From Mycobacterium sp. 852013-50091_SCH5140682 (GTDB lineage Bacteria; Actinomycetota; Actinomycetes; Mycobacteriales; Mycobacteriaceae), in the NCBI RefSeq assembly GCF_001665685.1, contig NZ_LZTB01000063.1, positions 27,185 to 91,184 on the forward strand: a stretch of DNA of 64,000 nucleotides. The letters are read 5' to 3'. The first letter of the stretch is position 1. Each line of letters opens with the position of its first letter. The notes under the pieces are model-generated. The model was not told the origin of the DNA. It searched no databases and saw only the letters and a list, made by a program, of their open reading frames with translations. Shown here piece after piece: positions 1-7,564 of this stretch. The translations under genes were made by a program, and so were the position numbers.

Positions 1-1
1 G

Positions 2-454
2 GTGAAGGGCTCACGCAACCTCTGCCTGTACCCGAATCTGTATCTGATGGACCAGTTTTCGACGCAGATCCGGCATTTCCGGCCGATCGCGCCGGACAAG
101 ACCGAGGTCACCATCTACTGCATCGCCCCGAAAGGCGAGAGCGACACCGCCCGGGCCCAGCGGATCCGGCAGTACGAGGACTTCTTCAACGCCTCCGGCA
201 TGGCCACCCCGGACGATCTGGAGGAGTTCCGGTCCTGCCAGTTGACGTTCCGCGCGACCGCAGCACCGTGGAACGATATGAGTCGCGGTGCGCAGCACTG
301 GCTTTCCGGCCCCGACCCGCTCGCCGAGTCGCTGGGACTGCACGGGGTGGTGTCGGCGGGGGTCAAGAACGAGGACGAGGGCCTCTACCCCGTCCAGCAT
401 GGGTATTGGCTGCAGACCATGCGGGCGGCCGTGGCGAACGAAAGCGGGAAGTGA
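2..454 (+). CDS. benA: Benzoate 1,2-dioxygenase large (alpha) subunit, 3' part only
   Basis: The reading frame is open to the left edge, so this is the C-terminal ~150 residues of a longer protein. The sequence resembles the end of the catalytic domain of Rieske ring-hydroxylating oxygenase alpha subunits (NLCLYPNLYLMDQ, then a conserved MSRGAQHW stretch). Its family holds a mononuclear iron that dihydroxylates benzoate to the cis-diol using electrons from BenC. The Rieske centre and iron ligands lie outside the window. The stop is followed after one base by benB, so the two are co-transcribed. Assignment to benzoate rather than another aromatic acid rests mainly on the benB, benC and benD-like genes that follow. 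Confidence 0.85.
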   Translation: MKGSRNLCLYPNLYLMDQFSTQIRHFRPIAPDKTEVTIYCIAPKGESDTARAQRIRQYEDFFNASGMATPDDLEEFRSCQLTFRATAAPWNDMSRGAQHWLSGPDPLAESLGLHGVVSAGVKNEDEGLYPVQHGYWLQTMRAAVANESGK

Positions 455-455
455 C

Positions 456-971
456 ATGACCAGCACCGAGCAGGCCGCAAAACTCATCACCCAGAACGCG
501 ATCGAACAGTTCCTCTACCGCGAGGCCCGGTACCTCGACGACCGCGAGTTCGAGAAGTGGCTGGACTGCTATGCCGACGACGTCGTCTACTGGATGCCGT
601 CGTGGACCGATGACGATCAGCTGGTGACCGATCCGCAACGGGACATCTCGTTGATCTACTACGCCAACAAGGGCGGCCTGGCCGACCGGGTGTTCCGGAT
701 CCGCACCGAGCGGTCATCGGCGACGTCGCTGCCCGAACCGCGCACGAGCCACAACATCAGCAACGTCGAGGTCATCGACCGTCGGGGCGATCTGGTGGAT
801 GTCCGATTCAACTGGCACACCATGTATTTCCGCTACAAGACCATCGACCCGTACTACGGCACCTCCTTCTACACCATCGACTTCTCCGGTGCCCAGCCAT
901 TGATCCGGCGCAAGACCGTCGTGCTCAAAAACGACTACATCCACCACGTGGTGGACGTCTACCACTTCTAG
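456..971 (+). CDS. benB: Benzoate 1,2-dioxygenase small (beta) subunit
   Basis: 171 residues, the usual length for the structural beta subunit of ring-hydroxylating dioxygenases (SnoaL/NTF2-like fold). The ATG one base after the benA stop is chosen; an upstream in-frame extension would overlap benA. Visible family features are the early FLYREARYLDD, the YWMP segment and the C-terminal FYTIDFSG and KNDYIHHVVDVYHF endings. It has no cofactor and assembles with BenA into the hexameric oxygenase. The tight spacing to benA and the reductase fusion downstream shows one operon. Confidence 0.9.
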   Translation: MTSTEQAAKLITQNAIEQFLYREARYLDDREFEKWLDCYADDVVYWMPSWTDDDQLVTDPQRDISLIYYANKGGLADRVFRIRTERSSATSLPEPRTSHNISNVEVIDRRGDLVDVRFNWHTMYFRYKTIDPYYGTSFYTIDFSGAQPLIRRKTVVLKNDYIHHVVDVYHF

Positions 972-978
972 GATCGCC

Positions 979-3540
979 ATGAGTTCAACACATTCCGTGG
1001 CGCTCGCGTTCGAGGACGGCGTCACGCGGTTCATCACCTGCCGCGACGACCAGACCGTCGCCGACGCGTCCTACCGGCAACGCATCAACATCCCGCTGGA
1101 CTGCCGCGACGGGGCCTGCGGAACCTGCAAGGCGCTGTGCGAATCGGGCAGCTACGACGGTGGCAGCTACATCTCCGACGCCCTCTCCGACGACGAGGCC
1201 GCCGCGGGCTACGTGCTGCCCTGCTGCATGAAGCCCACCTCAGACCTGGTGCTGCAGATCGCCAGCACCTCCGATGTCGCCAAGACCCAGGCCGCACGCT
1301 ACACCGGCACGTTGGTGGCCCTTGACCGGTTGTCCGACAGCACCGTCCGCTTCTCGATCGCCATCCCGAACCGCAGCGAGTTGGCGTTCCTGCCGGGGCA
1401 GTACGTCAATATAGAAATTCCCGGCACCGGGCAGACGCGTTCGTACTCGTTCGCCAACGCTCCGCATGACGACCGCCTGACGTTCCTGGTGAAACTCAGC
1501 CCGGGCGGTCTGATGTCCGAGTATCTGGCGCGGCGCGCCGCCGTCGGCGACGAGATCACGTTCAGCGGCCCGCACGGATCGTTCTTCCTGCGGGAGGCGG
1601 ACCGGCCGGTGCTCATGCTGGCCGGTGGCACCGGACTGGCGCCGATCCTGTCGATGCTGCGCACATTGGCCGCGGCAGGCAGCCACCGCAAGATCCACCT
1701 GATCTACGGCGTCAAATCCGACATCGACGTGGTCGAGACCGACTCCCTGGCCGAAATCGCGGACAGGTTACCGGGTTTCACCTGGGAGCACTGCGTCTCC
1801 GACCCGGCCGGCACCGCGGCCAACAAGGGCCGGGTGATGACGCTGATGCGTCCCGAACAGCTCTACCACGGCGACGTCGCGGTGTACCTGTGCGGACCAC
1901 CGGCGATGGTCGACTCGGTGCGCGGGCACATCACCGGTTTCGGGATCGATGTGAGCGGATTCTTCTACGAAAAGTTCGCGCTCGCGCACGGCGAGAAGCC
2001 CGCGCCCACCCGAGAGACGCCGCCGGTATCCGCAACAGGCGCCACCGAGATCCTGCTCACCGCACCCGACGCCCGCGCCGTCACCGGCCAGACCATGTTG
2101 CCCGCTGCCGAAATCGTTGCCGGGCAGCGGGTTTCGTCGCAGAATCCGCCCGGGCAGCTCATCCTGCCCGATCCCGGCGAGCTCATCGTGTGCGGCGCCC
2201 GCGGCATCGCCGGGCAAGAGATCTTCGTGTCCCGCGAAACCGCTCCCGCACCAACCGAACCCGTCACCGCCGACGGTTACCAGATCGGGGAAGAACATCC
2301 CGAGGTGCACGAGTCCGATGCCCTGTTCGAGGCCAGGCAGGCTCTGGAACTCGGCGCGCTCGAACTCACCCTGGGCCGGCTGTCCAGCAGGCAACTGGCG
2401 GGCTACCGCCTGCTCGCCGACGCCACCGTGCCGTACGTGGACGGTGACCATTTCTTCGACGCCGCCCAGTACACCGAGACCAACGCCGCCTTCCACGACT
2501 ACCTGTTCACCCTGACGGGCAATGAGCATCTGCTGCATGCCTATCAGGCCCTTGGCGTCAAGGGCCGCATGGAGGAGGTGCTGCGTAACGCCACGTGGTG
2601 TCATCCGCTGTGCGCGCAGGACCACGTCGACATCGTCACCGCGTTCGAGGCGGGCGACCGTGACGCCGCCCGGGCCCTCATCGTCGCGCACGCCGACCGA
2701 TCCAAGCAGACCATGCGCCGCGCGATGGCCGACGCCGAAAAATCCAGGGCGGCAAAACAACCGAAGTTCATCATGCCCGGGCGGTTCGCGGGGAAGGTCG
2801 TGGTGGTCACCGGCGCCGCGCAGGGCATCGGCGAACAGACCGCGCGCAGAATCAGCGCCGAGGGCGGCATGCTGGTGCTGGCCGACCGTTCAGAGCTGGT
2901 CAAAGAACTGGCCGACGAGCTGACCGCCGTTGCGGTGACAGTCGACCTCGAGCATTATCAGGGCGCCGATTCGCTGGCCCAGCAGGCGCTTTCGGCGTTC
3001 GGGCGGATCGATGTGCTGATCAACAACGTCGGCGGGGCCATCAATTTCAAGCCGTTCACCGAGTTCACCGAGGCCGAGATCCGCGCCGAGGTCGACCGGT
3101 CCCTGATGACCACGCTGTATGCCTGCCGGGCGGTGCTGCCGGGCATGGTGTCCCGCGGTGCGGGCACCATCGTCAACGTGTCGTCGGCAGCCACCCGCGG
3201 CATCCACCGCATCCCCTACTCGGCAGCCAAGGGCGGGATCAACGCCATCACCGCGTCGCTGGCCATGGAATACGCCGACGCCGGTATCCGCGTCGTCGCG
3301 ACTGCGCCCGGTGGCACCCAGGCTCCCCCGCGCCGGATCTCCCGGGGCACACCCGTTCCCGTCGACGACACCGCACAGGCCTGGTTCGACGCCCACATCG
3401 AGCAGACCCTCGGTTCGTCGCTGATGCACCGGTACGGAACCCTCGACGAGCAGGCCGCAGCGATCTGCTTCCTGGCCTCCGATGAGGCGTCCTACATCAC
3501 CGGCACGGTACTGCCGGTGGCCGGTGGGGACCTGGGCTAG
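979..3540 (+). CDS. benC: Fused benzoate dioxygenase reductase (BenC) - FCD-like domain - diol dehydrogenase (BenD)
   Basis: 853 residues in one uninterrupted frame. Residues 1-100 are a plant-type [2Fe-2S] ferredoxin (C42, C47, C50, C82). Residues 105-335 are the FAD/NAD reductase (RSYSFAN at 154-160; LAGGTGLAP at 214-222; YLCGPPAM at 303-310), together a complete BenC of normal length. A ~100-residue linker follows. Residues ~447-590 resemble the FCD effector-binding domain of GntR/FadR regulators (FHDYLF, GNEHLL, QDHVDIVTAFEAGD, VAHADRS) but no winged helix is present. Residues ~602-853 are a complete SDR (TGAAQGIG, NNVGG, YSAAK), matching BenD, which oxidises the cis-diol to catechol with NAD+. 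The protein would therefore feed electrons to BenAB and oxidise its product. Function of the FCD part is unknown. Confidence 0.88.
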   Translation: MSSTHSVALAFEDGVTRFITCRDDQTVADASYRQRINIPLDCRDGACGTCKALCESGSYDGGSYISDALSDDEAAAGYVLPCCMKPTSDLVLQIASTSDVAKTQAARYTGTLVALDRLSDSTVRFSIAIPNRSELAFLPGQYVNIEIPGTGQTRSYSFANAPHDDRLTFLVKLSPGGLMSEYLARRAAVGDEITFSGPHGSFFLREADRPVLMLAGGTGLAPILSMLRTLAAAGSHRKIHLIYGVKSDIDVVETDSLAEIADRLPGFTWEHCVSDPAGTAANKGRVMTLMRPEQLYHGDVAVYLCGPPAMVDSVRGHITGFGIDVSGFFYEKFALAHGEKPAPTRETPPVSATGATEILLTAPDARAVTGQTMLPAAEIVAGQRVSSQNPPGQLILPDPGELIVCGARGIAGQEIFVSRETAPAPTEPVTADGYQIGEEHPEVHESDALFEARQALELGALELTLGRLSSRQLAGYRLLADATVPYVDGDHFFDAAQYTETNAAFHDYLFTLTGNEHLLHAYQALGVKGRMEEVLRNATWCHPLCAQDHVDIVTAFEAGDRDAARALIVAHADRSKQTMRRAMADAEKSRAAKQPKFIMPGRFAGKVVVVTGAAQGIGEQTARRISAEGGMLVLADRSELVKELADELTAVAVTVDLEHYQGADSLAQQALSAFGRIDVLINNVGGAINFKPFTEFTEAEIRAEVDRSLMTTLYACRAVLPGMVSRGAGTIVNVSSAATRGIHRIPYSAAKGGINAITASLAMEYADAGIRVVATAPGGTQAPPRRISRGTPVPVDDTAQAWFDAHIEQTLGSSLMHRYGTLDEQAAAICFLASDEASYITGTVLPVAGGDLG

Positions 3541-3542
3541 CC

Positions 3543-3926
3543 TCAGAGCCCGCGGAAGTACGGAATCGCCTCTGCGGCTTCGCCATCGCCGAGCAGTTCG
3601 AACGCGACGGTGACGCGCGCGCCGTAGAGGTCGGCGTCCGGATCCGCCTCGGGGAACGAGGTCCACCACCACGGGCCCTCGTCGAGTTCGACGATGCCGA
3701 CCGGCAGCCGGCCCGCCCCGCGCTGATGTACCACCGCCCAGCTGACCACCGTTCCGGTACCTGCGGCGGGTACGTACTCGTAGCGCCCCGGCTCGATGGT
3801 CACGTCGAATTGCGGCGAGAGCAGCTCGCCGGTGTGGGTGTCCCTGACGATCAGGAACTCGCCGCGCTTGGTGGCGTCGAGGAACGCGGCTGTCGCATCG
3901 TCGCGCGCAATGGCGAACGCAGGCAT
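3543..3926 (-). CDS. DUF35-type OB-fold protein, partner of the thiolase-like enzyme
   Basis: 127 residues. The pattern (N-terminal helix ending in a short beta region, then an OB-fold with VVSWAVVHQRG, GIVELDEG and a C-terminal VAFELLGDGE) fits DUF35/ChsH2-like proteins that accompany thiolase homologues in acyl-CoA catabolism. The rubredoxin-like zinc knuckle normally found between the first helix and the OB-fold lacks all its cysteines here (the segment reads FLIVRDTHTGELLSP), so zinc binding is unlikely. It ends convergently two bases from the BenC fusion and lies 12 bases downstream of the thiolase-like gene, so the pair is probably one transcript and one complex. Confidence 0.75.
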   Translation of the reverse strand: MPAFAIARDDATAAFLDATKRGEFLIVRDTHTGELLSPQFDVTIEPGRYEYVPAAGTGTVVSWAVVHQRGAGRLPVGIVELDEGPWWWTSFPEADPDADLYGARVTVAFELLGDGEAAEAIPYFRGL

Positions 3927-3938
3927 GGGAAGTCCCTT

Positions 3939-5105
3939 CTAGTTGTCGGTGCCGAGGACCAGCGTCGAGTGGTAATCGAGGATGCCGCCGTTTCCGGATA
4001 CCAGCACCCGGTCGTGGTCGGCGACCTGGCGCGGCCCGCCCTGGCCGCGGGTCTGGACCACGGCCTCGTGCAGCGGGGTCATGCCCCACATGTAGAAGGC
4101 GCTCAGTTCGCCACCGCCGGTGTTGAACTTGAGTTTGCCGCCGGGCCCGATCATCCCGGGCTCGGCCATCGCCGGGCCACCTTCACCCTTCGGGAAGAAG
4201 CCGTAGTCCTCCAGCGTGACGAGCGCGGTGAAGGTATAGCAGTCGTAGATCTGCGCGACACCGATCTCATCGAGCGTGGTGTCGGCCATGGCCAGCGCGC
4301 GGGGACCAGATTGGGCTGCGCCGCTGACCAATCCGAAGTCGTCGTTGCGGACCCCGGTACGGCCCGGGTGGGCCTGCGCCCAGCCGAGCACCCGTACCGG
4401 CGGCTGCCGCAGCGCCCGGGCCCGGTCCAGCGACGTGACGATGATCGCCACGCCGCCGTTGCTAACCAGGCAGCAGTCGTACAGGTGGAACGGCTCGGCG
4501 ATGTAGCGGCTGGCGTGGTACTCCGGCAGCGTCAGTGGGGTGCCGTAGAAGTGTGCGGCCGGATTGAGTTGCGCCCAATCCCGTTGCGCGACCGCGATAT
4601 GGCCCAGCTGGTCGGACGTGGTGCCGTACTTCTTCATGTGCCTGCGGGCCGCGAGCGCGTACATCGTGGTCGGCGACATGATGCCGTTGGAGGCCGTGAT
4701 GCCGCCCCAGCCTCGGGGTACCGACCGGGCCGCGACATAAGCCGCCGAGGCGCTAGAGGATTCCTTGAGCGGATTGTCGGCCCACACCACCGCGATGGTG
4801 TCGGCCATGCCCGATTGGACCGCCATCGACGCGTACTGGACCATCTGGGCTGCGGTCGACCCGAATCCCTGCATGGCCGTGAGCAGTTTGAGGTCCACCA
4901 GCCCGAGCGCGCCCTGCAGATCGATGCCGACCCCGGCCTTGATGCCGCCCGAGACGATGAGACCGTCGATGTCGGACAGTTGCACGCCGGCGTCGGCGGC
5001 CGCCAACCGGACGGCCTGCGCCGCGAACTGACGCGCGGACCGGCCGTACACCTTGCCCTGTTCGGTGATGCCGAGTCCCGCGATGGCCGGCGTGATGTCA
5101 GTCAT
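3939..5105 (-). CDS. Thiolase-fold lipid-transfer protein (SCP-x/Ltp2-like, putative retro-aldolase)
   Basis: 388 residues from the ATG at 5105, chosen because AGGAG lies just upstream; a longer frame exists but has no support. The fold is that of SCP-x-type thiolases, yet the nucleophilic cysteine region reads MQGFGSTAAQM and the usual C-terminal GHPxGxxG is replaced by GGGELSAFYMWGM. These replacements match the Ltp2 class, which with a DUF35 partner cleaves beta-hydroxyacyl-CoA by retro-aldol chemistry during steroid side-chain loss. The adjacent DUF35 gene supports that reading. Substrate is unknown. It is divergent from the acyl-CoA dehydrogenase operon across 176 bases. Confidence 0.75.
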   Translation of the reverse strand: MTDITPAIAGLGITEQGKVYGRSARQFAAQAVRLAAADAGVQLSDIDGLIVSGGIKAGVGIDLQGALGLVDLKLLTAMQGFGSTAAQMVQYASMAVQSGMADTIAVVWADNPLKESSSASAAYVAARSVPRGWGGITASNGIMSPTTMYALAARRHMKKYGTTSDQLGHIAVAQRDWAQLNPAAHFYGTPLTLPEYHASRYIAEPFHLYDCCLVSNGGVAIIVTSLDRARALRQPPVRVLGWAQAHPGRTGVRNDDFGLVSGAAQSGPRALAMADTTLDEIGVAQIYDCYTFTALVTLEDYGFFPKGEGGPAMAEPGMIGPGGKLKFNTGGGELSAFYMWGMTPLHEAVVQTRGQGGPRQVADHDRVLVSGNGGILDYHSTLVLGTDN

Positions 5106-5281
5106 GGATGCTCCTTGCTCGATGCCACCCCACTTTCGCCGGTGCCGTCCACGCTTGTAAACGACCCACCCGCTCACCGGGGCATGTCCCGAACGGAAAC
5201 CTGCCGGTGTCGCGATGCGTGATTTACACCACGGGGTAGGCACGGTTGCATGGACGTCGACACCGACAGAGAGGTTCCGGC
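5106..5281. promoter_or_regulatory. Divergent promoter region between thiolase-like and acyl-CoA dehydrogenase operons
   Basis: 176 bases without a gene separate the two divergent transcripts. They contain TGTAAA at 5156-5161 and its reverse complement TTTACA at 5223-5228, a possible widely spaced operator pair, and an AGGTTCC-type ribosome site before the ATG at 5282. The LysR gene at 10031 is an obvious but unproven regulator. Confidence 0.35.
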
Positions 5282-6370
5282 ATGACGATCAGCGTTGCCG
5301 AGCGCGCAGAGTTGCGGGCCGCGGTCCGCGACCTGCTGCACAGTCGATGCACCGAGGCCGACGTGCGCCGCGTGATGGCCTCGGACGACGGCTTCGACCG
5401 CGACCTGTGGCGCCGGCTCGCCGAGCAGGGCGTGACCGGCATGCTCGTCGAGCCTGCCTACGGCGGGGTGGGGCTCGGTGCGCTCGATGTCGAGGCAGTC
5501 GCCGAGGAGACCGGCGCCGCACTGCTGCCCGCCCCGTTCGTGTCGAGCGCGGTACTGGCCACCGCGCTGATCGCCGCGGCGGGCAGCGAAGAAGACAAGC
5601 GCCGCCTGCTGCCACCCCTGGCCGAAGGCACGAGCACCGGCACCGTCGCGGTGACCGGCAGCCGGGGCACCTGGACGCCCGACGGTGTCGACGTCCGCGC
5701 CGACGGCACGCTGACCGGCAGCGCGCATTACGTCCTGTTCGGTCAGGTCGCCGACGTCATCCTGGTGATCGCCGAAGCCGCGGACGGCCCCGGCATTTTC
5801 CAGGTGGAGCCCGGCGCTGACGGGTTCACCCGCACCGCCGCAACCGTTTTCGACCCGACTGTGCCGCTGTCGACGTACACGTTCGACCACACCCCGGCAC
5901 GACGAGTCGGCACCGCGGGGTGGAACGCCGTACAACAGGCACTCGACCTCGCGACGATCGCGCTGGCCGGCGAGCAGGTCGGCGGGGCGCGGCGCATCTT
6001 CGACATCACCGTCGACTATCTCAAGACCCGCATCCAATTCGGCAGGCCCATCGGCAGTTTCCAAGCGCTCAAACACATGGCCGCCGATCTGCTGCTCGAC
6101 GTGGAGTCGGCTACCTCCGCCGCCCAACACGCGGCCGCCGAGCACGCCGCGGGCGGCGAAAACGCCGAGGGCGCAATCGCACTCGCAGGCTTCACCTGCG
6201 CGGAGGCGTACCGGCGCACGGCGATGCAGGCCATCCAGATGCACGGCGGCATCGGCTTCACCTGGGAACACCCGGCGCACCTGTATCTGCGCCGGGCCCG
6301 CACGGGTGTCCCCCTGCTCGGCAGCCCGCGACTGCACCGCGACCGTTACCTCGCTTCGAAAGGCGCCTGA
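5282..6370 (+). CDS. Acyl-CoA dehydrogenase, short subunit of a probable heteromeric pair
   Basis: 362 residues from the ATG at 5282. The N-terminal helical domain, central beta domain and C-terminal helical bundle of FAD-dependent acyl-CoA dehydrogenases are recognisable, with the C-terminal IQMHGGIGFTWEHPAHLYLR signature. It dehydrogenates an acyl-CoA at C2-C3. The next gene, one base downstream, encodes a second dehydrogenase, an arrangement typical of actinobacterial FadE pairs that form alpha2beta2 enzymes for bulky substrates such as steroid fragments. Whether both subunits are catalytic cannot be told from the sequence alone. Confidence 0.85.
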   Translation: MTISVAERAELRAAVRDLLHSRCTEADVRRVMASDDGFDRDLWRRLAEQGVTGMLVEPAYGGVGLGALDVEAVAEETGAALLPAPFVSSAVLATALIAAAGSEEDKRRLLPPLAEGTSTGTVAVTGSRGTWTPDGVDVRADGTLTGSAHYVLFGQVADVILVIAEAADGPGIFQVEPGADGFTRTAATVFDPTVPLSTYTFDHTPARRVGTAGWNAVQQALDLATIALAGEQVGGARRIFDITVDYLKTRIQFGRPIGSFQALKHMAADLLLDVESATSAAQHAAAEHAAGGENAEGAIALAGFTCAEAYRRTAMQAIQMHGGIGFTWEHPAHLYLRRARTGVPLLGSPRLHRDRYLASKGA

Positions 6371-6371
6371 C

Positions 6372-7559
6372 ATGACGCTTCCCACCCCAGAGCAGCTGCG
6401 TGCCGAGGTCCGCGACTGGCTCGCCGCCAACTGGCGCGGCCTGCCGAAATCCAGCGATCCGTGGGTGAGCTCGCCCGAACACATCGCGTGGCTGGAGCGC
6501 GTGCTCGACGCAGGTTACGCTGCGCCCACCTACCCGACCGAATGGTTCGGCCGGGGCTACCCCAACGCCCTGGCCGCCGTCATCGAGCAGGAGTTCCGGG
6601 CCGTCAAAGCTCCGGGGGCCAGACAGGACAAATACAACATCCCCGCCAACACCGTGCTGGCGTTCGGCAGCGACGAGCTCAAAAGCACTCTGCTGCGCGA
6701 CTTTCTGACCGAACGCAGCCGCATGTGCCTGCTTTACAGCGAGCCCGGTGCAGGTTCTGACCTGGCCGGGGTGCGCACCACCGCAGTACGTGACGGCGAC
6801 CGGTGGGTGGTCAACGGCCAGAAGGTGTGGACGTCGGGCGCCAAGACCGCCGATTACGGCCTGTTGATCGCCCGCACCGACTGGGACGTGCCCAAGCACA
6901 AAGGGTTGAGCTTCTTCATCGTGCCCATGCGCCAAGCCGGCATCGAGGTGCGGCCGCTGGTGCAGATCACCGGCGAATCCCACTTCAACGAGGTGTTCAT
7001 CACCGACGCGTCGGTGCCCGCGACGCATCTGATCGGTGGCGAGGGCAACGGCTGGCGGGTGCTGCAGACCGCGCTGGCCTACGAACGCTCCATCATGGGC
7101 GACGGCGCCCGCGCGTCGCGCAACCGCACCCGCGCCGACGACCTCGTCGAACTGGCCCGTGAGCATCACCGCCTCGACGATCCCGTGATCCGCGACCAAC
7201 TGGCGACCGTGCTGTCGCTGCGGGAACTCAACGCGCTCAACAACGCTCGCGCCAAGGCAGCGGCCGCGCAGGGCACCTCGAGCTCGATCATGTCGCTCGG
7301 CAAGCTCGCCATGTCACACATCCTGCACGCCGAGGCCAAGCTGAAAACCGAGATCATCGGGGCCCAGGCGCTTTTGGCCGGCGCCGACAACCCGGAGGCC
7401 GACGACATCAACTTCCTGACGCTCAACGCCTACTTCACCTCGATCGGCGGCGGCACCGACCAGATCCAGCGCAACATCATCGGCGAACGCGTGCTGGGAC
7501 TGCCGAAGGAACCCGAAGTCGACAGGGACATCCCGTTCCGTCAGGCCCGGCGGAGCTGA
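6372..7559 (+). CDS. Acyl-CoA dehydrogenase, long subunit of a probable heteromeric pair
   Basis: 395 residues from the ATG one base after the preceding stop. Characteristic segments are YSEPGAGSDLAG and VNGQKVWTSGA (substrate and FAD contacts) and the C-terminal GGGTDQIQRNIIGERVLGLP. This is the FadE-type subunit normally paired with a shorter partner like the one upstream. Pairing with the thiolase/DUF35 genes and CaiB-type transferase suggests beta-oxidation of a CoA-activated side chain or alicyclic acid. Confidence 0.87.
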   Translation: MTLPTPEQLRAEVRDWLAANWRGLPKSSDPWVSSPEHIAWLERVLDAGYAAPTYPTEWFGRGYPNALAAVIEQEFRAVKAPGARQDKYNIPANTVLAFGSDELKSTLLRDFLTERSRMCLLYSEPGAGSDLAGVRTTAVRDGDRWVVNGQKVWTSGAKTADYGLLIARTDWDVPKHKGLSFFIVPMRQAGIEVRPLVQITGESHFNEVFITDASVPATHLIGGEGNGWRVLQTALAYERSIMGDGARASRNRTRADDLVELAREHHRLDDPVIRDQLATVLSLRELNALNNARAKAAAAQGTSSSIMSLGKLAMSHILHAEAKLKTEIIGAQALLAGADNPEADDINFLTLNAYFTSIGGGTDQIQRNIIGERVLGLPKEPEVDRDIPFRQARRS

Positions 7560-7564
7560 GCGCC

